From: DASPPM01 sp052143835
Lineage (GTDB): Bacteria > Pseudomonadota > Alphaproteobacteria > JACZXZ01
Direction: 5' to 3'
DNA: 64,000 nt
Assembly: GCA_052143835.1 (NCBI GenBank)
Contig: JBKQRV010000145.1
Location: 10,887-74,886, forward strand
Numbering within the stretch: the first letter of the stretch is position 1; each line of letters begins with the position of its first letter. The notes under the pieces are model-generated. The model saw only the letters and a list, made by a program, of their open reading frames with translations, did not search any database and was not told where the DNA came from. A program made the position numbers and the translations under genes. Below, piece after piece: positions 33,106-41,660 of the stretch.

Positions 33106-33758
33106 GAGACGCGCAGCAAGACTAGGGAAACGACGCGGAGCGAACGATCGCTTGGGTCGCCGTTATGTCGCTGGCTCATCCCCTCGACGCCCATAGGAAG
33201 ATTAGCGTGGCGCCAATGCCGAGCACTGATCGCGCGGTATGAAGACGCCCCCAGGTCTCGGTCAGCGCGCGGCTTGGCGGGACGACTAACCGAACTTAGG
33301 AGCGAGCGCGATGCCTTTCTTCCCCGCGTCCGTTCCCAACCGCAATGCCAATTGTCGCCCGCGTCTGCGTGGCGCTTGTTCCAGACGGCCGACGGCCGTC
33401 CCCGGGGCTATCCGTGCGGGGCAATCTCCGGCTCGGCTCCCTCTTCGATCAAAAGGCGAAGGACGGCGAGCTGCCGTCGAGTTCATCTTCTCGCTCCTTC
33501 GGCTGCTCGCCGAGTGGCTCAACCTGGCGTGGGACGAGCGAGAGCGACGCATCGTCGAGATAGGTGCACTTGCGGGTCACGGGGAAGTATTCACATACCG
33601 ATGCGACATTCACCTCTTCGTCCCTTTGTTGCGGTGGGCCGCTTGCGAAGCGTACTGACGATTGTCAATGTACGTGCTATTTTGCCGTGGCCCGAACCGA
33701 TGCTCCTGCGTCGGGAAAGGCGCGCCTACAAACGATCTGGCCGTCATGGAGAGGGAAT

Positions 33759-35330
33759 ATGAGGAACCGTAGCCGAGGGAGCGAGCCCTCGCGTCGTACA
33801 ATTCTCAAGGCAATGGGGACTGCCGCAGTTGTCGGGGCGGTGCAGCCGTGGATTTTGCAGGAAGCCGGCGCCGCCCGCGAAGTGATCCGTGCCGCCATCA
33901 CTGGGTTCGACGTCCTCAACACGCTCGACCCGGGAAAGGCGTCTCTGATCCAGGAATATTTTATCATCTGGAGCATGTTCAACGGGCTTCTCAAGTTCGC
34001 ACCGAATATGGAGATCATTCCTGACCTCGCAGCTGAGTATAAGGCGATCGACTCCCGAACTTTTGAATTCAGATTGCGACCGGACGTTAAATTTCACGAT
34101 GGCAGCGAACTGAGCGCCGACGACGTGAAATTCACATTCGATCGCCTGCTCGACGAACGATTCGCCTCTCCATATCGAACCAAATTGGCTGTCATCGATG
34201 CCGTGACAGTGCTCGATCCTCTCACAGTCCGTATTGCGACCAAGGAGCCCTATGCACCAATCCTCACCTTGCTCTGCAACTTTCGGACCGGTACGCAGAT
34301 CGTCTCCCGCAAGTCCGTCGAGGCGATGACGCCTGAGGCATTCGGCCGAAAGCCGATCGGAACCGGTGCCTACATGCTCAAGGATTGGATACCCGGTGAG
34401 CGAGTCGTCCTCGCCGCCCACCCGCATTACTTCATGCCCGGCCTTCCCAGGACGCCGACGATCGAAGTGCCCCTCATTGCCGAGGAATCGAGCGGCGAGA
34501 CGGCGATCCTGGGCGGACAAATCGAGCTCACGAGCGGAGCGCCCTTTGCCGATGTGCCGAATCTAGAGAAGCGCACCGAGATCATCGTGCTCAAGCAGCC
34601 TGGGCTCAACAACCGCTACATTGCGCTCAACAACCGCAAGGCACCCTTCGATGACGTGCACTTTCGACGGGCCCTCTCGATGGCGTTCGACCGCGATGTC
34701 ATGGTCAAAGCCGTACTCTTTGGCGAAGGTGCGGCAGCGCAGGGGCTCATTCCCCCGACGCTCGCCTTTGCTTACGATTCGAGGCGCCGCGATCTTGCCA
34801 CTTTCGACGCCGAACGCGCGCGGGCGGAGCTCTCGAGGTCACAGCATGGCGCAGGAACGGGGGCGACGGTCCTGACCTGGGGATCGAGCTGGTGGAAGCG
34901 GGTGGTGGAGATCTTTGTCGCGCAAGTGAACGAGACGCTCGGGACTCACCTCAGCGTGGAAGTCAGTGAATCGAACACGGTTTATGCGCGATTGCGGTCG
35001 GGAGACTACCAGGCCGCGGTCTGGGGCTGGCTTGGGGTCGTCGATCCCGATGATCTCTATGATATTCTGCACAGCAAAGGCTGGCGCAACTTCCAGGGCT
35101 ACGCAAACCCCAAGCTTGATGCCGCGCTGGCGGAGGCGCGCGCCGAGCTCGACCGCAGCAAGCGGGGCGAGATGTATAAAGTGATCGAGGCGGCAATGAT
35201 TGAAGACATGCCGCTCATTCCCTGCTTCTTCTCGAACATTCAAAATCTTCTTAGGCGGGGCGTGCAAGGCTTTACCCAGCTGCCCTATTCCAACTTTGGC
35301 GATCAGTTTGCAACGCTCACTGCGCCGTGA
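33759..35330 (+). CDS. Peptide/opine-type ABC substrate-binding protein (SBP family 5), orphan
   Basis: 523 residues from ATG 33759, chosen for GGAGAGGG upstream. A twin-arginine signal (SRRTILKAMGTAAVVGAVQP) precedes the mature family-5 domain: LDPGKASLIQEYFIIWSMFN, YKAIDSRTFEFRLRPDVKFH, DGSELSADDVKFTFDRL, KPIGTGAYMLKDWIPGERVV and RRALSMAFDRDVMVKAVLFG. DppA/OppA-like proteins bind peptides, opines or sugar oligomers. No transporter genes are adjacent; the nearest complete Dpp-type system is at 41661-45185 with its own binding protein. Confidence 0.92.
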   Translation: MRNRSRGSEPSRRTILKAMGTAAVVGAVQPWILQEAGAAREVIRAAITGFDVLNTLDPGKASLIQEYFIIWSMFNGLLKFAPNMEIIPDLAAEYKAIDSRTFEFRLRPDVKFHDGSELSADDVKFTFDRLLDERFASPYRTKLAVIDAVTVLDPLTVRIATKEPYAPILTLLCNFRTGTQIVSRKSVEAMTPEAFGRKPIGTGAYMLKDWIPGERVVLAAHPHYFMPGLPRTPTIEVPLIAEESSGETAILGGQIELTSGAPFADVPNLEKRTEIIVLKQPGLNNRYIALNNRKAPFDDVHFRRALSMAFDRDVMVKAVLFGEGAAAQGLIPPTLAFAYDSRRRDLATFDAERARAELSRSQHGAGTGATVLTWGSSWWKRVVEIFVAQVNETLGTHLSVEVSESNTVYARLRSGDYQAAVWGWLGVVDPDDLYDILHSKGWRNFQGYANPKLDAALAEARAELDRSKRGEMYKVIEAAMIEDMPLIPCFFSNIQNLLRRGVQGFTQLPYSNFGDQFATLTAP

Positions 35331-35357
35331 ATCCGGTTTTCCGACCACACGACTAAG

Positions 35358-35391
35358 GGTTGAGTGTGAAATTGGCCTTTTGCACTGGGTT
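35358..35391. repeat. Dispersed imperfect palindrome P, copy c
   Basis: GGTTGAGTGTGAAATTGG runs into CCTTTTGCACTGGGTT. The CCGATCGGGAAA block that begins repeat X follows at 35411, as at 13211, but the rest of X is missing and IS1380-derived sequence takes over. Confidence 0.6.
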
Positions 35392-35438
35392 GCTCGTATT
35401 CCGCCTTTCGCCGATCGGGAAATTTACTCCAAGCCTTA

Positions 35439-35665
35439 ACCGATACCCTGGCCAACAACCTGCGCACTCTCGCCCTGCCGAATGCCGGCTCCCACTGGTA
35501 GCCAAACAGCCTGCAGGAGAACCTCGGTAAGATCGGCGCCACGCTCATTACGCATGCCCGGTATGTCATCTGCCAGATCGCCGAGCTCTTGGCGCGGAGG
35601 CACACATGTTCGTCGACATTCTGCGACTCATAGCCCGACTGTGGGTGCCGCCCAAACCGGCCTGA
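35439..35665 (+). pseudogene. IS1380-family transposase remnant
   Basis: The plus strand reads TDTLANNLRTLALPNAGSHW, stop, PNSLQENLGKIGATLITHAR and YVICQIAELLARR. After a frameshift it gives MFVDILRLIARLWVPPKPA and a stop. This is the C-terminal block of IS1380 transposases, as at 12997-13127, broken by a stop codon and a frameshift. Confidence 0.75.
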
Positions 35666-35929
35666 AGGGGGCGAGCATGACGCGCGACAGAAGCGACGGG
35701 AGTAATGCGCCTCGACAACTGGAAAGCCATGCTCCGGAGGTCGGATGATCCCTAAATTCGCTACTTCTCGTGGCCTTACGGCAGTCAGCGTTCTCGGACT
35801 CCCTTGTCCGTAAGGCCGAATTGGAGCAACATTCCACCGACTCCTCGGTCATCCGAGGAATGTCCGTTCAATTCCAAACCGGGCCGGCCCTCAAGCGACG
35901 TCGTAATGCCGGAAGGACGGAGTTTCAGC
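35666..35929. other. Leader region of the enolase-superfamily gene with a 10-bp inverted repeat
   Basis: GGCCTTACGG at 35772-35781 is repeated in inverted form as CCGTAAGGCC at 35808-35817, with 26 bases between. The hairpin has no T-tract, so it is not a typical terminator. GGAAGGACGGAG before 35930 is the ribosome site of the next gene. Confidence 0.45.
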
Positions 35930-37108
35930 ATGCGGTCAGCAAAATCCAATAAGATCGAGCAGGCAGAAATTTATGTCGCGCCCACCGGGAACCGTCGAGC
36001 GGTGCTGGTTGAGATTACCGCGGACAGCGGAGTCACGGGCATCGGCGAGGCGGGCGTCGCCTATGGCGTGGGTTCTCATGCCGCGGCCGAGATGTTGCGA
36101 GGCATGATCGAGCGCCATGTGCTGGGTCGCAACCCAGCGCAGATCGGGACGATCTGGAACGATATCTATGACCTGTCCTTCTGGACCCGCAACGGCGCGA
36201 CGGTCAGCTATGCCGCGCTCAGCGCAATCGAACAGGCGCTTTGGGATATTAAGGGCAAGGTGCTGGGTACGCCAGTCTCCGATTTGATGGGTGGGCAAAT
36301 GTGGGAGCGTCTTCCGGTTTATGCCAATGGCTGGTGGACGGGCTGTGACACGCCCGACGAATTTGCCCGCGCTGGCGTGGCAACGGTCGCGCGCGGCTTT
36401 TCGGGACTGAAGTTCTATCCGTTGGGGCTTGCCGATCCGGTGACCGTGATCCGGCATCCCACCCGGCGGCGGCTCGAGGCGAGTCTGATCCCGATGATTT
36501 GCGACCGAGTCGTCGCCCTGCGGGAGGCGGTCGGGCCGGATGTGGAGATCATGCTGGATTTCGGCGGTGGCCTGACCACGGACCAGGTGCTGCGCATCTG
36601 TCGCAGGATCGCCCATCTCGACGTGTTGTTTATAGAGGAACCGGTCGATCCATCCTGCCTGGAAGCGCTGGCCAAAGTTGCCTCCAGCACCTCCATCTCG
36701 CTGGCGGCGGGCGAGCGGTGCTACGGGCGGCCAGGTTTTCATCGGCTGTTGCAGAGCGGGGCGGTGGATATCATCCAGCCCGATGTATGCAACACCGGCG
36801 GACTGATGGAGGCGCGCACCATCGCCGCGATGGCCGAGGTCTACAATGCCCGCGTCGCTCCACATAATTATGGCAGCACGCTGGCCACTGCTGTCACCGC
36901 CCAACTGGCTGCCTGCATCCCGAACTTCATGGTGCTGGAATTTTTTCCTGACTACAACAAAGAACCCGGCTATCTGGAGGTGCTGGACCAACCGCTCGAG
37001 CCTCAGGTGCGTGATGGATATATGCCGGTGCCGACCGCGCCGGGGTTAGCTGTCACATTGAACCATGCGGCCCTGGCGCCGCATCTCCATGCACGCTGCC
37101 GGCTCTGA
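35930..37108 (+). CDS. Mandelate racemase/enolase superfamily dehydratase
   Basis: 392 residues from ATG 35930. N-terminal capping domain (TGNRRAVLVEITADSGVTGI, SALSAIEQALWDIKGKVLGT), then the barrel: GLKFYPLG, EIMLDFGGG (metal Asp), VLFIEEPVDPS (metal Glu), SLAAGERCYGR (metal Glu) and DIIQPDVCNTGGLMEARTIA. APHNYGSTLATAVTAQLA carries the general-acid/base His. The His-Asn after APH recalls galactonate-type sugar-acid dehydratases. It abstracts the alpha-proton of a carboxylate. It is followed after 27 bases by the ornithine-cyclodeaminase-family gene. Substrate unknown. Confidence 0.9.
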   Translation: MRSAKSNKIEQAEIYVAPTGNRRAVLVEITADSGVTGIGEAGVAYGVGSHAAAEMLRGMIERHVLGRNPAQIGTIWNDIYDLSFWTRNGATVSYAALSAIEQALWDIKGKVLGTPVSDLMGGQMWERLPVYANGWWTGCDTPDEFARAGVATVARGFSGLKFYPLGLADPVTVIRHPTRRRLEASLIPMICDRVVALREAVGPDVEIMLDFGGGLTTDQVLRICRRIAHLDVLFIEEPVDPSCLEALAKVASSTSISLAAGERCYGRPGFHRLLQSGAVDIIQPDVCNTGGLMEARTIAAMAEVYNARVAPHNYGSTLATAVTAQLAACIPNFMVLEFFPDYNKEPGYLEVLDQPLEPQVRDGYMPVPTAPGLAVTLNHAALAPHLHARCRL

Positions 37109-37135
37109 CGCCAACCTCCGTCTGGATTCAGGGAA

Positions 37136-38119
37136 ATGACTATCATGCAGATGATCGATGCTGCCCGTGTCCACGAGTTTCTTGCCTATAACGGTCTGAT
37201 TGAGGCGATCCGCCAGGCCCATCTGGGCGGCATGCCTCGGATGACGGACCGGCTAATCTACCAGCAGCCGCACCCGGACGGCCAGCCCGACATTTTCATT
37301 ATTCTGCCAGCCTGGCAGCCGCAAGAGGGTTTACTGGCGAAACTGGTCACCTCGTTCCCGCGCAATAAACAACTCCAAGGCATTTCAACTGTTAATTCGA
37401 TCTATGTCTTCATCAATGGCGGGACCGGGGTGACCGAAGCGATCATCGACGGTGAGGCTATGATCTTTCGTAAAACCTCGGCTGATTCCGCGCTGGGCGC
37501 CAGCCTTCTGGCCCGCACGGATACGAAGATCCTGCTGATGATTGGGGCTGGCCGGCTGGCGCCCTATATGGTGCGCGCCCATTGCAGCGTGCGCCCTTCA
37601 ATCAAGAACGTGCTCGTCTGGAACCGTACTTCCGTCAATGCCGCCCGTCTCGTGGCAACGCTACATGCCGAGGGCATCCACGCGACTGCCGTTAACGATC
37701 TCGACGATGCACTTGGCCGGGCTGACATCATCTCCAGTGCTACGATGGCGATCGAGCCGCTTGTGAAGGGTAAGCTGTTGCGACCTGGAGTCCATGTGGA
37801 TTTGGTTGGGTCCTTCACGCCCGAGATGCGGGAATCGGATGACGACGTGCTGCTGCGTGCGGACGTCTTTGTCGATCACCGCCAGACCACAGAACGCTCG
37901 GGCGAATTCCTTGGCCCTTTCGCCCGCGGGGTGATCACGCCTGCCGACATCAAAGGTGATCTTTTCGAACTTTGCCAGGCAAGGGTCACCGGTCGAACCT
38001 CGCCTGAGCAGATCACCGTAATGAAGAACGGCGGAGGAAGCCACATTGATTACTTCGTCGCCAAGTATCTTATGGACCGACTGAACGGCCGACCTTTCGA
38101 CACGAGTTGCGCGAGTTGA
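37136..38119 (+). CDS. Ornithine cyclodeaminase/mu-crystallin family protein
   Basis: 327 residues. IIDGEAMIFRKTSADSALGA and SLLARTDTKILLMIGAGRLA (the Rossmann glycine motif), KNVLVWNRTSVNAARLVATL, DIISSATMAIEPLVKGKLLR, HVDLVGSFTPEMRESDDDVL and DVFVDHRQTTERSGEFLGPF are the ordered blocks of the OCD/CRYM family. Members are NAD(P)-dependent: ornithine cyclodeaminase, alanine dehydrogenase, or delta-1-pyrroline/piperideine-2-carboxylate reductase. The neighbouring dehydratase suggests that an enamine or imino acid could be the substrate, but this is only a guess. Confidence 0.9.
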   Translation: MTIMQMIDAARVHEFLAYNGLIEAIRQAHLGGMPRMTDRLIYQQPHPDGQPDIFIILPAWQPQEGLLAKLVTSFPRNKQLQGISTVNSIYVFINGGTGVTEAIIDGEAMIFRKTSADSALGASLLARTDTKILLMIGAGRLAPYMVRAHCSVRPSIKNVLVWNRTSVNAARLVATLHAEGIHATAVNDLDDALGRADIISSATMAIEPLVKGKLLRPGVHVDLVGSFTPEMRESDDDVLLRADVFVDHRQTTERSGEFLGPFARGVITPADIKGDLFELCQARVTGRTSPEQITVMKNGGGSHIDYFVAKYLMDRLNGRPFDTSCAS

Positions 38120-38291
38120 GCGGACTTGCCCCCATAGCTCAGCCCGCCCGGCACGAGGAAGCGCTCGCGAGGCACCTTGCCTCCGGTCAAGCGGCTGAGC
38201 GCCGGCTATTTTGCCCAGAACCCATAAGAGATCGACTTCCTTAAACCTATAGATGCCTCGGGCTAGATCAGCAGTTCGGCCCCGGGCACAC
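38120..38291. other. Short convergent spacer
   Basis: Lies between the plus-strand OCD gene and the minus-strand M24 gene. No gene and no clear terminator hairpin with T-tract is visible. Confidence 0.4.
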
Positions 38292-39479
38292 TCACCAGCT
38301 CCGTATCCGCGCGTCGGTCAAAATCTGGGGCCCGTCTGCGGTGAGCAGGACCGTCTCTTCGAAATCGCCGAGATAGCCACCGCGCTGGAGCGTGCGCTCG
38401 AGGTTGATCACCATATTCTCTCGCAGCGGCATGGTCTCGTTCGTCACGAGCCAGGGCCGATCCCAGCCGAGCCCGATGCCGTGGCCGAGCCCGGAGAACA
38501 CGCCTTCGAGCGGGAATCCCAACTCCTCCTGCCGCTTCAATCCGGCGCGCGCCACCTCGCCCGCGGTTACCCCAGGCCGCATAGCGGCGATACCAGCTTG
38601 AATGCAACCGATAGCCGCCTCGAAGGCATGCACCTGCTCGGCTGTGGCGTGGCCGATCGCCTTCGAGCGCGAAACGTCGAAATAATAGCCCTTATAGACC
38701 CCTGAGATGCCGAGGCGTAGCCATTGCCCGTCTTTGAGCCGCTCAGCTGAGCCCCAGGTCGGGAAATTGTGGCGGAACGCGGTCGGCGCATTGCCGCCGG
38801 TGCCCGAGGCCATGAAGGAGTTGTAGAGAATGCCGCCTGCGCGCAGGAGGATGTCCTGCCCTGCTGCCACCACATCGGCATGGCTGGCGCCCGGCACTGC
38901 CGCCTGCAGCATGGTCTCGATCATGCGCGAGCCGAGCCGGGCGGCGTCGCGCAGGATAGCGATTTCGCCGGACGACTTGACCGCCCGGAGCTCAGCCAAT
39001 ATGTCGTCCTCGGGAATCCAGGATACCTGCGGCAAGGCGTCACTGAGCGTGCGCCACATCTTCCATGTCAGCACGTCGTCGCCCACAACGCCGACGCGCG
39101 CTTTTTCCATGCCGCGCGCGCGTATGGCCTCAATTGTCGCCGCCATAACATCGTCGGCCTTGACGATCTGCTCGCGGGGCAGCCCGACTTCGCTGAGATA
39201 AGGCACATCGGCGACCAGGAGCGGATCGCCCTTGGTCGGCAACGCGAGGAAGCCGTGCGCGCGAGCGGTCCAATCCGGCGGCAGATCTGGGATATAGGGG
39301 AAGGGCGTGTAGTAGTTGGTCAGATACAGCAGATCGCCGAAGCGGTCGACAGTACCGCCGCCTCGCGAGCAAACTAGGAGACCGTCATAACCCTTCCCGC
39401 GTGCGGCCAACACCGCGGCGGCGCGCCGCGCAGCAAACTCGCCGGGATCGATGGGGCGCGACTGCGGCGTGAACGTCAT
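38292..39479 (-). CDS. M24 (aminopeptidase P/creatinase) family protein
   Basis: 395 residues from ATG 39479, with AAGGAGGTTGTC before it; an open extension to 39593 is not needed. The N-terminal creatinase domain is followed by the pita-bread domain: EIAILRDAARLGSRMIETML, LRLGISGVYKGYYFDVSRSK, GVFSGLGHGIGLGWDRPWLV and MVINLERTLQRGGYLGDFEE. Of the five metal ligands the second Asp, the His and two Glu are kept, but the first Asp (VDxG in peptidases) is replaced in LGISG. It may be a metal-poor C-N hydrolase of the creatinase kind. Its start overlaps the stop of a permease relic in ATGA. Confidence 0.87.
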   Translation of the reverse strand: MTFTPQSRPIDPGEFAARRAAAVLAARGKGYDGLLVCSRGGGTVDRFGDLLYLTNYYTPFPYIPDLPPDWTARAHGFLALPTKGDPLLVADVPYLSEVGLPREQIVKADDVMAATIEAIRARGMEKARVGVVGDDVLTWKMWRTLSDALPQVSWIPEDDILAELRAVKSSGEIAILRDAARLGSRMIETMLQAAVPGASHADVVAAGQDILLRAGGILYNSFMASGTGGNAPTAFRHNFPTWGSAERLKDGQWLRLGISGVYKGYYFDVSRSKAIGHATAEQVHAFEAAIGCIQAGIAAMRPGVTAGEVARAGLKRQEELGFPLEGVFSGLGHGIGLGWDRPWLVTNETMPLRENMVINLERTLQRGGYLGDFEETVLLTADGPQILTDARIRSW

Positions 39480-39607
39480 GACAACCTCCTTCGGATCGAA
39501 GTGAACAGTAACATTCCGTGCAATGATATGCCGATGAGCAGGGTCGAGACTGACGCGACGATCGGGTTGACCTCGAGGAGGAGACCGCTCCACATCTGCA
39601 CGGACAT
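39476..39607 (-). pseudogene. C-terminal tail of a lost ABC permease (PotC-like)
   Basis: Encodes MSVQMWSGLLLEVNPIVASV and STLLIGISLHGMLLFTSIRR plus a short basic end. WSGLxxEVNPxVAxVSTLLI is the final periplasmic loop and last membrane helix of spermidine/putrescine-type permeases. Its TGA overlaps the M24 start (ATGA), the usual junction of intact operons. It begins right after the flavin-oxidoreductase stop. A deletion seems to have removed the rest of an ABC operon and joined its end to the present one. Confidence 0.65.
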
Positions 39608-39623
39608 CACGGCGGCGTTGTAA

Positions 39624-41642
39624 TCAGAAATCTTTGCACAGGCGCAGCGCGTCGAGAATCGCGGCATGGATGTCGCGCGAGGCCACGGCGTCGCCGATCC
39701 GGTAGAGCCGGAACCGACCCGTCGGATTGAACGCTACCTCCTGCGGGCATCCCGCCACGAGCGCGTCGATGTCTGTGACACCGTCATTGATCGAAAGCGC
39801 CCTGAGGTCGTCGTAGAGCTCGGTGACCGGCGAGGTGCCGTTCTCCAGCACCACCGCTTCGCAAGCCACGGTCTCGCCATCGCCGGTCAGCTCGTTAACC
39901 AGCGTTACGATGAGGCCGTTACCGTCGCGCACCACGCGTGTCAGGCGACGGTCAGGGATAATAGTAGCCTTGCCCTGATAGAGCCGTCGAAGCAGGAAAG
40001 GACGATCGAGATGGCTAGTCTCCTGTGTCGCATAATGGTCGGGGGTCACGTAGACGAGGCGAGCACCATCCAGCATCAGCCGCTCGGCGCAGGAAGCGGC
40101 ATTGATCGTGCCGGTGCCGTCGAACACCAGCACCGTGCCAGTCGGCCGCGATGGCGCTTCCAGGACGTCCCACACGGTCTGGCAGAACTCGGCGCCGGGG
40201 ATTTCTGCAAGGCGGTCGGGCAAGCCGCCGGTGGCGACGATGACGATCTCCGGGTCCTCCGCCAGCACCATGTCGGCATCAGCGAGGCAATTGAAGCGGA
40301 ACTTGACGCCTTTGCGCTCGGCCTCGGCGACACGCCAGTCGATGATGCCGATGAGGTCCTTGCGCGAGGGAACGCGCATTGCGAGGCGAACCTGCCCACC
40401 GGGCTTTGCCGTTGCCTCGAAAACGATGACCTCGTGGCCACGCTCGGCCGAAACGCGGGCCGCCTCGAGCCCGGCCGGTCCGGCGCCAATGACAACCACT
40501 CGTTTGCACTCGGGCGCGGGCGCGATCTCGTGCGGCAGGGAAGCCTCGCGGCCGATCGCCGGATTGTGGATGCAGCGGCGATGCCACGAGCAATAGGTGG
40601 CACCGACGCAGGGCCTGATGCGCTCCTCCTCTCCCCTCATCACCTTGCGGACGATGTGCGGGTCGGCAATATGGGCGCGCGTCATGCCTATCATATCAAC
40701 GAGACCCTCGCGCACGGCATGGCGCGCCGTCGCTACGTCGGTGATGCGGCAGGCATGAAAAACCGGCAACTTGAGCTGCTTCTTGAACTGGCCCGCTCGC
40801 TTGAGACTGGGCGCCATGCCGATCTGCATCCCCGGCATGTAGCTGGCTAGGCCGTACTCCGTGTCGATCCGCCCATAGTTGAGATTGAGGAAGTCTATGA
40901 GACCCGAGCGCTCGTGCAGCAGCGCGATCTTGAGGCATTCCTCGTCGCTGAGCCCTTCCGCGAAGCCCTCCCCCATGGTGGTGCGCAGGCCGACGAGGAA
41001 ATCGTCGCCGACTTGACGACGCACCTCCTCCAGTACCATGAGCCCGAAGCGGCAGCGATTCTCCAGCGAACCACCGAAATCGTCCGTCCGCTTGTTGACG
41101 GCGGGCGTCCAGAACTGGCCCACGAGATGGCCGTGTGCGAGGATCTCGACGCCATCGAGCCCGCCCTCCTTGCAACGACGCGCCGCCTGACCGAACGCCC
41201 TGACGATGCGCTCGATGTCGTGGCGGTCCATCTCTTTCGAGACCGCACGGTGCATCGGCTCTCGGTAACGCGACGGTGCTACGACGGGCAGCCAATGGTC
41301 GGCGCGCCAATGCGTCCGCCCTCCGAGATGCGAAAGCTGGCACATGAGCGCCGCTCCGTGGCGGTGGATACGCGCCGCGAATTGCTGGAAATGCGGGATG
41401 ATGTCGTCGTAGCCGGCATGCAGCTGGCCGAACACCGAGGCTGAATCTGGTGCGACGTTCGTCGAGCCCCCGAACATGGTGAGGGCGATGCCGCCTTTGG
41501 CCTTCTCCTCGTGGTAAAGCTGGTATTGCTGCTGGGGCTTGAAGTCCTCGTGATAGCTGATCGCGTGGCTTGTGCTCATCACCCGGTTCTTCAACGTTAG
41601 GTGCTTGATCCGCAGCGGCTGCAGCAACGCATCTTGGGCCAT
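39624..41642 (-). CDS. NADH:flavin oxidoreductase (2,4-dienoyl-CoA reductase/TMADH family)
   Basis: 672 residues. The old-yellow-enzyme barrel is at about 1-365 (LTLKNRVMSTSHAISYHE, GVEILAHGHLVGQFWTPAVN, LNYGRIDTEYGLASYMPGMQ), then an FAD/NAD domain with RVVVIGAGPAGLEAARVSAE and EVIVFEATAKPGGQVRLAMR. The FeS region reads PCVGATYCSWHRRCIHNPAI: the second Cys of the normal CxxCxxxC is Ala and the gap to the last Cys is short. ACGGAGGCTC precedes the ATG. It follows the ABC ATPase gene by 18 bases. Relatives demethylate N-methylated amines or reduce dienoyl-CoAs. A betaine-like substrate would fit the transporter and M24 genes. Confidence 0.9.
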   Translation of the reverse strand: MAQDALLQPLRIKHLTLKNRVMSTSHAISYHEDFKPQQQYQLYHEEKAKGGIALTMFGGSTNVAPDSASVFGQLHAGYDDIIPHFQQFAARIHRHGAALMCQLSHLGGRTHWRADHWLPVVAPSRYREPMHRAVSKEMDRHDIERIVRAFGQAARRCKEGGLDGVEILAHGHLVGQFWTPAVNKRTDDFGGSLENRCRFGLMVLEEVRRQVGDDFLVGLRTTMGEGFAEGLSDEECLKIALLHERSGLIDFLNLNYGRIDTEYGLASYMPGMQIGMAPSLKRAGQFKKQLKLPVFHACRITDVATARHAVREGLVDMIGMTRAHIADPHIVRKVMRGEEERIRPCVGATYCSWHRRCIHNPAIGREASLPHEIAPAPECKRVVVIGAGPAGLEAARVSAERGHEVIVFEATAKPGGQVRLAMRVPSRKDLIGIIDWRVAEAERKGVKFRFNCLADADMVLAEDPEIVIVATGGLPDRLAEIPGAEFCQTVWDVLEAPSRPTGTVLVFDGTGTINAASCAERLMLDGARLVYVTPDHYATQETSHLDRPFLLRRLYQGKATIIPDRRLTRVVRDGNGLIVTLVNELTGDGETVACEAVVLENGTSPVTELYDDLRALSINDGVTDIDALVAGCPQEVAFNPTGRFRLYRIGDAVASRDIHAAILDALRLCKDF

Positions 41643-41660
41643 GAGCCTCCGTGTCTCCTT

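Larger units (their letters stand above)
32689..33758. other. Long non-coding stretch with dispersed repeats
   Basis: No gene is recognised. It contains palindrome P (32790-32825) and repeat X (33021-33105), and IS-like debris near 32700-32770. Open frames at 32908 and 33286-33658 lack ribosome sites and family signatures. The right end is the leader of the binding-protein gene, with GGAGAGGG before ATG 33759. Confidence 0.5.

Noticed and set aside
33286..33658. Short frames on both strands before the orphan binding-protein gene
   Set aside because: No signatures, and the region is repeat-rich intergenic DNA.
39666..40850. 394-codon plus-strand frame opposite the flavin oxidoreductase
   Set aside because: Antisense shadow without family features.
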